From assembly GCA_010356995.1 (NCBI GenBank), contig ML996696.1:498364-562363 (forward strand): DNA of 64,000 bases, given 5' to 3'. The notes beneath the pieces were generated by a model. That model saw only the letters and a program-made list of their open reading frames with translations, searched no databases and was not told the origin of the DNA. Origin of the DNA: Trichodelitschia bisporula (lineage: Eukaryota; Ascomycota; Dothideomycetes; Phaeotrichales; Phaeotrichaceae). A program made the translations under genes and the position numbers. Within the stretch, counting starts at the first letter, position 1, and the number at the start of each line of letters is the position of its first letter. Shown here in pieces: positions 48,043 to 58,736 of this stretch.

Positions 48043-48720
48043 TCAAAACCAGATCCACGAGTCCGAATCAAACTTGTTGAGCCCCGGTAAGATGTAGTGG
48101 ACGATGCGGCAGAACTCCTCCAGCTGACCTGCGCGTGGGTTGCGCCCGTCCGGAAGCATGGTGATCTTTATTCGCCGCACAAGGCTCTGGGCCTCTGGAC
48201 TCAGTCGCCGAATGAAGTCAAGAATGGGAAGAAAGTTGGAGCCGATGAAGTGGAAGGCATTCTCCCCATACAAAATGGACAGTGCTTCATAGTAGATGAG
48301 GCGATTCGTGCGCAAGATGGAAAGGGACGGGGATATTCGCTCATGGTGTCTGTGCTTGGAATGACAACTCCACTTCTTGTCTGTGTAGATTAAGTCGTAA
48401 TCGGTATAGACCTTGAACTGTCTCGTGGCACTAGGAAGGAGATATCTCAAAATGATGATACGGAGTTCAGCTGGGAGCTTTAGTAGCCTGGAGGCGGTGC
48501 TTATCGTGCCAGAAGTGGAACCAAGCTTTTCGGATATTGGGCTGTCCATGACCTGGAGCTCGGGTTGCCTTAAGGGTTGCCCTCCGCCAGAGAGCTTCTC
48601 GCGTTGAGACGATCCCGTCCAATGCCTAAAGCTCAGGCCGGGAGGCTTCGGTTGCTGAGGTTTGGGGTTGTTCTCCTCCAGGCCTTGAAGCTTTCGGTAG
48701 GCACGGACCAGTGTGGGCAT
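48043..48720 (-). CDS. Fungal protein with F-box-like/DUF7730-type fold, unknown function
   Basis: Single exon, 225 residues. After a basic, disordered N-terminus of about 80 residues comes LLKLPAELRIIILRYLL, an F-box-like helix pair. A later segment with LSILRTNRLIYYEALSILYGENAFHF follows. This order (Leu-Pro-x-E-hydrophobic helix, then the N-R-x-I-Y-x-E-A block) is the usual layout of the large fungal family annotated as DUF7730 or 2EXR. Members are numerous in filamentous fungi and their role is unknown; a substrate-adaptor function is guessed from the F-box-like part. The stop is TGA, followed in frame by 84 open codons with a membrane-like stretch (see findings). Confidence 0.7.
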   Translation of the reverse strand: MPTLVRAYRKLQGLEENNPKPQQPKPPGLSFRHWTGSSQREKLSGGGQPLRQPELQVMDSPISEKLGSTSGTISTASRLLKLPAELRIIILRYLLPSATRQFKVYTDYDLIYTDKKWSCHSKHRHHERISPSLSILRTNRLIYYEALSILYGENAFHFIGSNFLPILDFIRRLSPEAQSLVRRIKITMLPDGRNPRAGQLEEFCRIVHYILPGLNKFDSDSWIWF

Positions 48721-49323
48721 GATAGTGCAAGGCGGCAGAGAGAGGGTTGAATGAGCGGCGGGGGAGGCACAAGCGACAGGGTTTTGGATATCATGAAATG
48801 AGCAGCATCTGTGAACATGGAGCTCGATGTTGATATGCTCCGGATACTGTATGTCGATGCCCAGGAGGAATAGGCTTTTTCAAATGAGTTTTGTGAGTGA
48901 CAAGCTGTACGGGTACAGCAGTATGGGCCACAAGGGGATTGCCTTTGGGAGGAGTGAGTGGTTGGTTATAAGGGTAGTTCTGTACAAGTCTGCACGTGTC
49001 CGACTTGCTGATGGCCGATGGCGTAGACATTTCAATCAGGTGATGGATGATGTTTTGTTCATTGGAGGGAAGCCGTCGGGTCAACTGCCGGGCCGTTGAA
49101 CGCGTTTCCTTCGCGTGAGCTAGTCCTGAAATTATTGCATAGCGCTTTTGCTTTGGCTTGCTCCGACTGAACTACTTGTGATATGCGGGGAGCTTGTGCT
49201 TGATACTCTGAACCTCCTCGATTTCTACTCTGCCCGTTTGATCCTGCCCTTACTCTACCACTCTAACCTTACATCCACACCGCATCATCTCCCACCGTCC
49301 TACCCTACCCCTACCGCCGAAAA
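48721..49323. other. Divergent intergenic region before CCT7
   Basis: 603 bases between two divergent start codons. The CCT7 side is pyrimidine-rich (CCTTACTCTACC-type runs). No gene recognised. Confidence 0.5.
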
Positions 49324-51192
49324 TGTCGTTTGGTGGACAGACCCCCACCATCGTGGTCCTGAGGGAAGGTCCGTGACCCCGCGGGGTTGATATCACTTCT
49401 TCATCGTACCGAACCTGACTCCGCAATAGGCACCGATCAGTCCCAAGGCCGCGGTCAAGTTTTGTCCAACATAAATGCTTGCCTTGCAGTCCAGTCAACC
49501 GTTAAGGGTACGCTCGGACCCTACGGGGGAGATCTGCTGCTCGTAGACGAAAATGGCCGGCAGACTATCACTAATGACGGCGCTACCGTGATGAAGGTAT
49601 GCGACCTGCTGCAGCCCCGTCTGCGTGCTTACCCAAATAGCTTCTCGACATCGTTCACCCCGCCGCCCGCATCCTGACTGATATTGCCCGCTCACAAGAC
49701 GCTGAAGTCGGAGACGGCACGACGTCGGTAGTAGTTATAGCTGGCGAGATACTTAGGGAGATCAAGGAGCATGTGGAACAAGGAGTCAGCAGCCAAGTTA
49801 TCATCAAGGGCCTGCGGCGGGCTTCAACCATGGCCGTCAACAAGATAAGAGAGATTGCAGTCAACACCGCGGAGGCAAACCAGCGCGACACACTTCTCAA
49901 GCTCGCAGCCACAGCCATGAGCAGCAAGCTGATACATCGCAACGCAGATTTCTTCACTAAGATGGTAGTCGATGCGGTCCTGACGCTTGACCAAGAGGAC
50001 ATAAATGAGGGTCTCATCGGGGTTAAGAAGATCACCGGCGGCGCTCTCCAGGACTCCCTATTCGTCAACGGTGTTGCCTTCAAGAAGACTTTCTCCTATG
50101 CGGGTTTTGAGCAGCAACCCAAGTCTTTCACAAATCCGAAAATCGTCTGCTTGAACGTGGAACTTGAGCTCAAGAGCGAGAAGGACAATGCCGAGGTGCG
50201 CGTGGAGCAGGTATCGGAATACCAGGCTATTGTGGACGCCGAGTGGAAGATTATCTACGACAAGATGGAAGCGTGCTTCAAGACTGGCGCATCCGTTGTC
50301 CTCAGCAAGCTCCCGATCGGAGACTTGGCCACACAGTGAGTTATTCTTTACACCAGTCAGTTATATACTCATGCAGGCAGATACTTCGCCGATCGCAACG
50401 TCTTCTGCGCTGGTCGTCTTGCTTCTGACGACATGGAGCGCGTGTGCCTCGCCACGGGAGCTAAAGTCCAGTCTACTTGTTCCGATATCCGCGAGGAACA
50501 CCTGGGTACTTGCGCTGTATTCGAGGAGCGTCAAATTGGCGGCGAGCGGTTCAATTTCTTCGAAGGGTGTCCGGCAGCGCAGACCTGCACTCTAGTGCTT
50601 CGTGGCGGAGCTGAACAGTTTATCGCCGAAGTTGAGCGCAGTCTGCACGACGCAATCATGATCGTTAAGCGAGCGATTAAGAATCGCAGTATTGTAGCAG
50701 GCGGTGGTGCTTGCGAGATGGAGATCTCAGCATACCTCCATGGCTACGCTGACGAGAAGGTGCCGCACAAGCAGCAGACTATCATTAAGTCTTTTGCCAA
50801 GGCCCTTGAGGTCATTCCGCGCCAGCTGTGCGACAATGCTGGCTTTGACTCCACGGATATCCTCAACCGGCTGCGCGTCGAGCATAGAAAGGGGAACAGG
50901 TGGGCTGGCGTTGACTTTGTCGGCCAGGGTGTCGCGAACAACATGGAGAAGTTCGTATGGGAGCCGGCGCTTGTCAAGATCAATGCCCTCCAGGCGGCGA
51001 CTGAAGCAGCATGCTTGATTCTGAGTGTAGATGAAACGATAAGTAAGTCTTCAGTCCAGAGTTTTGTGGTATTACTGACGCCGTGCAGAAAATCAGGAGT
51101 CGCAGCAGCCGCAAGGCCCCCAGCGGGGCTTGCCGCCTGGTGCTGCGCAGCGTGCTTTGCGTGGTCGCGGACGCGGTATGCCGCGTAGGTAG
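49324..51192 (+). CDS. CCT7: Chaperonin TRiC/CCT subunit eta (Cct7)
   Basis: One of the eight ring subunits of the cytosolic chaperonin that folds actin and tubulin. Exons: 49324-49369, 49430-49596, 49641-50335, 50381-51042 and 51089-51192 (introns 44-60 bp), giving 557 residues. Group II chaperonin signatures are present: [25 protein letters not shown] followed across an intron by LLDIVHPAA, the ATP motif GDGTTSVVV, and [12 protein letters not shown]. The eta-specific start [13 protein letters not shown] and a glycine/arginine-rich C-terminal tail (RGRGRGMPR) fit Cct7. The fourth exon begins at 50381, where a GGCAG acceptor restores the Gln-Tyr-Phe-Ala junction. Confidence 0.96.
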
Positions 51193-51488
51193 ACACCGAG
51201 GGGTGGCGGGGTCTGATGAGGTTTGACGAAAGAAAATACAGCTAGATATGGAAGTACGAGTAATGTACAAACATGGCAGAGTATGTATGTCATATGTCAG
51301 TCGGACTTCACCATATTTCTCGCAGTGTCCCAGACTGCCAGATACTGGATTAAATAATATCGGCCCTCTCCCTGCTAGGAGGGGCAAGCATCTGAGACGA
51401 AGCGAACCCGCGACAGCACCTTTATTGCTTCCTATGCTGTATGCCAACAGAAAAGAAGTATCTATCATCCAAAAACTGAGGCTCCAAA

Positions 51489-53478
51489 CTACTTGGGCGC
51501 AGTCTTCTTGCTATTGTACTGATCCCTCAAAAATGCCTCCACGCTCCGGTCTCCTGCAGTTGCAGCCGGTCCTTCCTCCGGTGTATTCTCAGACTTATCC
51601 GTCTTCTCGGCATTCTCCTCTCCGTGGCTCCCAGCAACACCCACCTTCTCAGCGACCACCTCCACAGCAGCAGCCACCGCCTCCGCCTGTTCAATCACCC
51701 CCTTCGCTTCTTCCTCACCCCTTGACTTCGGCGCTAAATCCACTGCCTTTCCCCCCTGCCCTACGGTAGACGTCTCTACAGTAGCCGCCTTATCGCCATG
51801 CCCATAGTTCACATCGTGTGGTGTGGCCTTCGTCACTCCGCTCGTTTCCGCATAGGTATCCTCCTGCGCCTCCAGTCTCGAGTTGGAAGTCCCGGTGCGC
51901 GGGGTCGCATCTGAAGGGCTCAGTCCGCTTTCGGCGGACGATGCGACGACCGTACGGTCGGGTAGCGCACCGGGAACGGGCGTAGATACCCCAGACGAAA
52001 GGTCCGCGCCGTACAGCGGATCCCCATCCTCGCTCGGCTGCGTGGCCGTTCCCGTGGTAGTCTGCACGCGCTCAACGGACCAGTCGATAGGCGTGTTGAC
52101 AGGACGGAGTACGCCGTGTATGCCTTGCAGATCGGAGTGCACGGTAGCGATGGGGCGTTTTCGGGGCTTGCCGGCCTCGGAACCCACGGCTGTGGCTTCC
52201 ATGTGGCCGTCCTTAATCTCATGCCACTTGATGGGCCCGGTGGGAATGGTGCGGGCGCCGTTTTGGACGTCGAGGCTGGTGTCAGTTGGAGGGCTGGGCA
52301 ACCAGGTAAGGGCGTCTTGGATGGCAGGCTCGAGGATGGGGAGCATTCCGAATTCGTAGTCCAGAGTGCCGCCGTATTTGCGTGGAATGTTGGCTGGGTC
52401 GATGTACTTCTCCAGGGTGGGCTTCATGTCGGCCGCGGACAGGATGAAGATCTTGGAGACGGTGATAGGGTCGAACCAGCGCTTGATCCAGCTCCAGACA
52501 GTGGGGAAGAAGGACGGCGCGCCGATAATCTTGCAAATTTTAGCGGATAATACGACGGGCAAGTTGGGCAACATACGAAGATCCGATCGAGGGTTTCGGG
52601 ATAATAGGCAGTAGCGAGCTGGCTCGCATCCTGCATGTGAGCTTTCAGGTTCCAGAACTGCCGAAGGCCTACTCTGGAGATGTCGACGATGTTGCTGGAT
52701 TGTGACACTGGCGTCTCCAGGTGAGGCCGGTCCTTGATGGCCGAACACAGAGGCAGGACAAAGCGTGTCAGATTCTCGTACAGCGTGAAGAGATGAAGCA
52801 TCTTGATGGGCACTTTTGAGGAGGCATTTTGCGAAGCAGTGGCACTTTTGGCAAGCGAGGCTTCATAAGCCGCAATGTTCTTGGAGTCCAAATGGGCCAC
52901 TTCAAACACATAGACCTAATTGGAGGTTAGAAGGGAAGTTTCGTAAACAGAAAGGCTTACGGGTATACCGCGCCTGTCCCGACGTCCCGTCCATTGCGGG
53001 TACTAACACGCGTTAACTGGCTGAGCATGAAAAGAGGAATATGAAGGCATACCCGGCGTCGAGTTTCCTCGTAGTCGTGGATATCGATGGTCTCATAGAG
53101 TTCCTCAAGGCGTACCTCCTTCCTCCACTCCTCGGTTTCCTTAAACTGTTTAAACGCCTCACTAGGGGTAAATCTCCGGGCACGGAGGTAGCGCCTGGAA
53201 TATTAGTTCTGGCAAGATAAAAGGGAAAAGACCTGACAGCCCCGCTCGGTGGGCCGAGCCTGGGGGTTAAACGGGCGAACGTACAACATGGTCTCATCGT
53301 CATGACTGGCCCAGACATGGCCGGGTGACCCAGCCGGGTGGTAATAGCCTTCTTCCTCACATATCTTCTTGAATGCGTCCAGCGCTGCCTGCTGGCCTTC
53401 AGTGAGATGGCCCAAATGGGCTGAGGGGTATTGGAAAGAATCGGTGCGGGAGAGGCCAGGCGTGCCAGGTTCCGCCAT
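51489..53478 (-). CDS. Sec14-like CRAL-TRIO lipid-binding protein
   Basis: Phosphatidylinositol/phosphatidylcholine transfer-type protein. Exons on the minus strand: 53478-53285, 53194-53053, 53002-52961, 52915-52577 and 52529-51489, giving 585 residues. The CRAL-TRIO N domain contains MLRYLRARRFTP, split by the first intron. The lipid-binding lobe follows, including YPQWTGRRDRRGIPVYVFEV, IVDISRVGL and IIGAPSFFPTVWSWIKRWFDP, which corresponds to the Sec14 I-I-N-A-P-x-x-F block. After DPANIPRKYGGTLDYEFG comes a ~280-residue acidic, low-complexity tail absent from yeast Sec14, common in fungal paralogues. Exon 3 is only 42 bases. An upstream in-frame start at 53508 is possible. The tail-to-tail neighbour CCT7 ends 296 bases away. 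Confidence 0.9.
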
Positions 53479-54491
53479 TTTGTACTGGAATGACGTCGGA
53501 GGCTGCACAACAGTGAAGTGAGTTTAAAGATGGGGATATGTACGGAGGTAAAAAGGGTTGAACAACACAAAAACTGGGTCAATTTATCACAGGGACAGCA
53601 TCTATGATTTCTACGATGGCAAAGATGGCGGCTAATGAAGGTTCCGCCGACCCCGAAGGCCCTGGCGCTGAGTATCCGCTATCCGGGGCGCCGAGTATGT
53701 AAGCGGTGTTTATTAGTTCCTTCAACTTCTTGCTTGACCGGACGCCCCACGGCACAGGCCTGACGGCATTGACGAAATGATGCATGGATTTGGTTCCGAC
53801 CCGCTGATGAGGCTATTTTGGAGAGTTCGGCGATACTGGGTCGTGATGAGGCTAGTCAGACGATTAGTTCTAGTGATTACAAAGGAGACTTGCGGTCAGC
53901 GTGGTGTTGCATTTTGGTCGCTTCGCTGTTCTTATTCCGACTCGGGTGACCGACGATGAGGTAAGAATCTCGGACCGACGCACTCTGGGCCTCAGCCATT
54001 TACCCTCTTGTTGCCTGATGCCAAGTTCCTAAATCGTTCTCCACATGTTGGGAAACAATACGGTTTGAAATGCTCTTCCTCCGAAGTACGGATGTAATGA
54101 ACGCCTTCCATCAGTTCAACCCCCCTCTTTCTTTAAGCCGTCACCGCCTCCCCTCCGCCGTGTCGCCAGTTCCTACTCCAACACTGTTCCGACATGGGAA
54201 CCAAGGGGATGGACCTGTCTGGCGAATGCATCAATAATAATGCCTTTGGATGTCACGACTCCCGAAATCAACAGTCGCTGCCTTACTGCCTTATATTCGT
54301 TGGCATTCCCCACATGTCGTCACGCTCGTCACTTTAACCTACTACTACAGTACCCATCATTCGCCGCTGTATTCCATATCAAAAGCCCAACAGCTTAGCA
54401 AATCCAAACCACAACCTGGGAAGTTCTTTTAGTATTGCATCGCCGCCGGCAATCTACCCGACCTCGGCCCCGCTGGACAAGTGCAGAAGCC
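53479..54491. other. 1 kb divergent intergenic region
   Basis: Promoter space for the Sec14-like gene (minus) and the F-box gene (plus). A 68-codon minus frame at 53579-53785 has an ATG but no recognisable content. No repeat or RNA gene seen. Confidence 0.5.
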
Positions 54492-56411
54492 ATGCCTTCT
54501 AATCAGCGACGCCTGGACCAGTTGCCGACGGAAATCGCCTGCAACATCTTCACTTCACTCGACGCAAAATCTCTGCACTCGGTTTCCTTGACGAACCATC
54601 GGCTGCAGGAACTCGCCAATACGCCATATCTCTGGCGCAATCTCTGTCGCTCATGTTACCGGTCTTGGAACCCAGAGCTTAACAAAGACCTCCCTCAGCT
54701 TCCAGTCTCGTCGACAGATTATTACAAAAAGAGATACGGAGATCGCTACTCCATTGACCTCGAGGTTCGACAGTGTCTTGATCATCTTGTGCGCCAACAA
54801 TGGGGCAGGATAGGGGCCATCGAAGAGATCTCCACGTACGGCTTTGATGCGAAGGACGAGCTCTTGCGCCTGTACCATGGGACCCCATTGGACGATGACC
54901 ATTTTCTGGCAAAGACATACTGGAGCCGAGTCATTCTAGAACGTATGCACCGCGAGAAGGCAGTCCAGACATGGCAGTCTATTCCCGCGACCGACTTCGA
55001 GCACATTGTAGACGCCTTGGGGTCTTATGACTTATTTCTTTTTGACGGCGACGGTTACGAGGAGTTGGAGCATATTCAAGCTCGCCTTGCTGACCTGGAA
55101 AAGGCTTTTGTGGAAGAAAACCCATCTTACACCTCCTGGTCGGTCCGTGGGATTGCCCTGGCCCTTTCGAAGTTTCTGTCTTCACGGGAGCTAATGGGCA
55201 TGGGAGATCCCGACGCTTCATACCACCTCCTTCGCAATAGCTTTATTGGTCTTGCACTCAAAAGCCCTGCCCACCGATCCCTTCCACTCATCTGTTCCTC
55301 CATCTACGTCATTCTGGCTCGTAAGCTTGGGCTCACGGCCTGGCCTTGTGCGTTTCCCACACACATCTACGTACGCGTCGATGCCCAGCCATTCGATCTG
55401 GATACGGCTCCTGGAACCTTGGACGGATCCACAATCTCTGATCTGATCAACCATACACTCGCCTTGGAAAACATCAACAGTAAGCAAACCATGTTCCTAG
55501 ACGTGTTTCGTCATGACCAGGAGGTTCCAATCCGACAGCTGCACACACAACTGGCGGCATTTGGGGTGGTAGGCTCAGAAGATGCACGGGATCGCTATTT
55601 CCGCCCGATGAGTACATGGGACTTGGCTATTCGTACGCGCCGTAACATCGAACGTTCTATTGCCGTTTCCCGCACCATACCCGCGACGGATTCATTGCCG
55701 TATACACCTGGAGCCAGGAGACCTCCGTCGTGGAGCCCGTTGATGCCCGAAAACGACGATGCCAACTATGCTGCTGTGTGGGCGAACGTCGCAATCGGCC
55801 TCACCACCAGGCAGGAAGGTGTGCGCATACAAGATCTACACAGCATTCTTAGTCTGTTATGTGAAACCATCGAATGGCAGTACCCTTGGGATATTGACAT
55901 CCTTGAAAAATATGCCGCCCCTCACATATTCAAGGACTTCATTTTGAAGAAGACGGCGGCAATGCGCCGTAATGACGCACGTCGGCCGATGAGCAAGCTG
56001 AGGGTTCTCCCTAACGGTGATGTTCTTCCTGTCTCTTTCAACATCGGTCAGATCATGCGCCATAGGCGATATGGCTACCAAGGGGTCATCATTGGTTGGG
56101 ATGCCTGTGATATTCCGTCTCCATCTGGCGTCCAGGTCATGGCGGAGGACCAGTATCATAGCGCTCGCGGCGTGGCGTTTTATGAAGTTGTGTGAGTAGT
56201 GCTACCTACTGTAGCCGTTGCTGAACTTAACATCTGAAGGGCTGATGACAAAACCATACGTTACATCGCGCAGGAGAACATCGTTCCCGTCCAACCCGAT
56301 GAGCCGCCGAGCTGGAATCTGATGAATGTTGCGGGGAGGTGGTTCAAGCGATACGATCCTTTCAGCAACAGCTTTGTAAGCAACCTGGAACAGGAGTATC
56401 CAGACCGATAG
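54492..56411 (+). CDS. FBXO21-like F-box protein with SirB1 and YccV/HspQ domains
   Basis: Putative SCF ubiquitin-ligase substrate adaptor. Exons 54492-56191 and 56240-56411 (48 bp intron), giving 623 residues. The F-box is at about residues 8-50 (LDQLPTEIACNIF, then LANTPYLWRNLC). The middle holds a SirB1/transglutaminase-like region with LPLICSSIYVILARKLGL and CAFPTHIYVRV. The C-terminal quarter is a YccV/HspQ (hemimethylated-DNA-binding-like) domain, starting FNIGQIMRHRRYGYQGVIIGWD and continuing after the intron with ADDKTIRYIAQENI. This three-domain order is that of animal FBXO21, which targets proteins for degradation; fungal members are little studied. The first ATG in frame is 54492. 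Confidence 0.88.
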
Positions 56412-56589
56412 TGACGGGGCGCCGGTGATACTAGGAGAGACGCTCTGGAAGATAGATACCCCCGAATGAGCAAAGAGATAATGCAAGCCAGACAAGACTA
56501 AGGTTCACAACTTCCACTGGTTGGTTTGCCTGTACCATGGAAACCTGCCTGATACATATGACGTTCTCTTCAAGTACACCACACCAGGA

Positions 56590-56679
56590 CTGTCCCGAGT
56601 CTAGTTGGTAATGGCCTCTGATTGTGATGGACTTACGTTTTGAATCAGAGAATGCACAGTTCGACTGTGGAAGGGCGGA
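56590..56679 (+). pseudogene. Diverged tRNA-Tyr-like copy with GTG in the anticodon position
   Basis: These 90 bases align without gaps to the tRNA-Tyr gene at 57051-57140, with 64 identical positions. The D-arm core GTCTAGTTGGT and the T-loop start TTCGA are kept. The anticodon stem has changed to TCTGA/TCAGA but still pairs fully. The acceptor stem (one mismatch, wobbles) and T-stem (three of five pairs lost) are damaged. The base triplet aligned with the GTA anticodon is GTG (56624-56626). TTTT follows at 56690-56693. Best read as a tRNA pseudogene. Confidence 0.7.
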
Positions 56680-57050
56680 TTCGATCACCTTTTACCCGCT
56701 TTTGCTATGGCGTGCGGCTTTGCCATTATCGGCTGTGCTGGGACTCCATGTTGATGGGGCGAGGCTTCTGAGCGAGATATTGTTTATATTTCAACCCGGG
56801 AACTTCTGGGAGCAATGCCGACACTGAAGTCAACCGGCATATTGATCGATATTCGGGGACTTGCTGGTGAAGCCGAGAAGTCGGATCGGGGATTCCGACG
56901 TTTGGTCAGAACCCTCCCGACGCAAACACGGGCCGAAACGTAAAAATCCTTAATGTCAGACAACCTTGAAAGTCAAAGCCGCGCAATTGAAAAGCAATAA
57001 ATACCCGCTGGGTATGAGCAGGTATTCAAAATTTCTCAGCATCCAAGTAA

Positions 57051-57140
57051 CTGTCCTTAGTCTAGTTGGTTATGGCGTCCGGCTGTAATGGTTCCACCTT
57101 GTAAACCGGAAAGTCCCCAGTTCGATTCTGGGAGGACAGA
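57051..57140 (+). tRNA. tRNA-Tyr(GTA) with 16-nt intron, copy 1
   Basis: Acceptor stem CTGTCCT pairs perfectly with AGGACAG, giving the C1-G72 pair that marks eukaryotic tRNA-Tyr, with A73. U8, A14, G18-G19 and A21 are in place. The anticodon stem TCCGG/CCGGA closes a loop with anticodon GTA (57085-57087). A 16-nt intron (57089-57104) follows position 37, the only place eukaryotic tRNA introns sit, and tRNA-Tyr normally has one. T-arm is CCCAG-TTCGATT-CTGGG. Removing the intron leaves 74 nt, the expected length. Oligo-T follows. Confidence 0.93.
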
Positions 57141-57147
57141 GGATCTC

Positions 57148-57162
57148 TTTTAGTCTCTTTTT
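57148..57162 (+). terminator. Pol III oligo-T terminators of tRNA-Tyr copy 1
   Basis: TTTT at 57148-57151 and TTTTT at 57158-57162 lie just after the tRNA 3' end, as expected for RNA polymerase III termination. Confidence 0.75.
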
Positions 57163-57437
57163 GCATATGGGACGATGAGACTTTGAGGCCGAATTGGGAT
57201 ATGCTGGAGTCAAAACCGGCATTTTATTTTGCTATTATACAGATAGATAGCACCAGCATAGGGGGTAGCGTGTAACCTAACTCTATTCCAATGCATCATG
57301 TAAAATCACAGACTATTGCAGAGCAACAAGATAGCTTGTTTTAATGACTCAATGATCAAGTTGCAGTGCGGTAGTTACTTCCATTTGGTCTGAAGTTTTG
57401 AAACGAGGCCGTAAAGGGTCCAACATGATCATATCTT

Positions 57438-57455
57438 ATCTTATCTAGATAAGAT
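57438..57455. promoter_or_regulatory. 18-base perfect palindrome with paired GATA motifs
   Basis: ATCTTATCTAGATAAGAT reads the same on both strands and contains TATC and GATA cores facing each other, with a further TATCTTATC just upstream. It lies about 83 bases before the VPS71 start. GATA pairs bind fungal GATA factors (nitrogen, iron or light regulators). The function here is inferred from motif alone. Confidence 0.4.
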
Positions 57456-57537
57456 TGGACATGCATAATGAATGATGTCGAACCCTCTCAGCACCAACCC
57501 TTTCTGTAGTGTTCCAACCACCACCCACCGCCCAACA

Positions 57538-58230
57538 ATGCCTCAAATCGAACTCCTTCCTACAACAACCAACCCTTCCGTGCCAGGGTGGGCCTACGTC
57601 CTCGACCGCGGCCTGGATCCCTCCCGCACCGCCCTCGCTCCAACAACGGGCCGCAGACCACGCACCCTCCTCCCCGCTGCTGCGGCGTCAGAGCAACTCT
57701 CCACCCGTCAGCAAGCGGCCTTAACGCGACGCCTTCACGATCTCGACCGCGACGGCACGGGCCGCGAAGTTGAGGTCCCGGCGAAATGGAAGGCGCGCAC
57801 CGGCGGCGTCGTCCGCCGCATCCTGCTCTCGGAGAAGGGCTGGTCGCACCATCTTGCGGATGAGGAGGCGAGGATTGCTGCGCTCGCTGGCGGTGCACCG
57901 CCGCCGGTCGAGAGTGGGAAGAGGAGAGTACGGAGTGGGATATCATCAGGCGTGGGGACACCTGGAGGGCCTGTGGGATCTGGTACTGGAGCTGGGACGG
58001 GGGAGCTGGAGGAAGGACTCACCGCGCAGGAGGTTGAGCGCTTGCTGGCTGTGCCGGCGCTGTCATTTTCTGCTGCACGTGCGGGCCCGCCGGGGGAGCG
58101 CGCGGCGAGGACGTTTTGTGAGATATGTGGGTATTGGGGTCGGGCAAGGTGTTTGAAGTGTGGGGCGCGGGTGTGTGGGCTTGAGTGCAAGGAACAGCAT
58201 GATGTGGAGTGTAGGAGGAAATTTGCTTGA
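57538..58230 (+). CDS. VPS71: SWR1-complex subunit Vps71/Swc6 (zinc finger HIT protein)
   Basis: Subunit of the SWR1 remodeller that exchanges H2A for H2A.Z. Single exon, 230 residues from the ATG at 57538, where family similarity begins (MPQIELLPTTTNP, then PGWAYVLDRGLDPS). In-frame ATGs at 57472 and 57475 would add 21-22 residues. The C-terminal HIT zinc finger has the full set of ligands in FCEICGYWGRARC, LKCGARVC, GLECKEQHDVEC. The middle contains a basic helix and a Gly/Thr-rich linker. High GC and C/G-ending codons. Flanked on both sides by inverted tRNA-Tyr genes. ARP4, another SWR1 subunit, lies about 20 kb to the left. Confidence 0.87.
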   Translation: MPQIELLPTTTNPSVPGWAYVLDRGLDPSRTALAPTTGRRPRTLLPAAAASEQLSTRQQAALTRRLHDLDRDGTGREVEVPAKWKARTGGVVRRILLSEKGWSHHLADEEARIAALAGGAPPPVESGKRRVRSGISSGVGTPGGPVGSGTGAGTGELEEGLTAQEVERLLAVPALSFSAARAGPPGERAARTFCEICGYWGRARCLKCGARVCGLECKEQHDVECRRKFA

Positions 58231-58724
58231 TGGGCGGTTGGACGGGTTTGGCGTTTGACATGTGTGCCCGGTGTTGGCGTGGTATGGGTTACGGTGATAC
58301 CTTCGAAAAGGCGTTGGGCTGTGATGTATGAATTGGCGCTGGATACACGGCATGAACGGTGTTCGAAGCATGATATGGGCAATAGGGTTTCCGCTGGTGA
58401 GTGGCACACCGTCTCTCTGCAAGGTGCTCCTTCCCGGAGCGGTGGTGATAGATCTACGGACCTGAAACTCATACGAATGGACAGTGATGTGGATGGTAAG
58501 ATGAATTTCGGAGGACGCGATGTTTAAATATGTCGCCTTGAGAAAGGAGAGCTACTGTACAAGTAGCCGACGGCTTGATGTCGACTTCCAACTCACAGCC
58601 TGTAGACCTTGACAGGAGGTGGTTTGGTTTTGGACGCCTTACATGAAACACTGCCCATGGTTCGATTCGCTCCCAGCGTGGCCTCGCCATCTCTACCAAG
58701 AACAGGCACAAAAAAATATGAGCC
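58231..58724. other. Intergenic region between VPS71 and tRNA-Tyr copy 2
   Basis: The VPS71 3' flank. Minus frames overlap the gene end (58019-58472) and are shadows. No other feature was seen. Confidence 0.5.
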
Positions 58725-58729
58725 AAAAA
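58725..58729 (-). terminator. Pol III oligo-T terminator of tRNA-Tyr copy 2
   Basis: Five T on the minus strand (AAAAA on plus), eight bases past the tRNA end. Confidence 0.75.
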
Positions 58730-58736
58730 GAGATCC

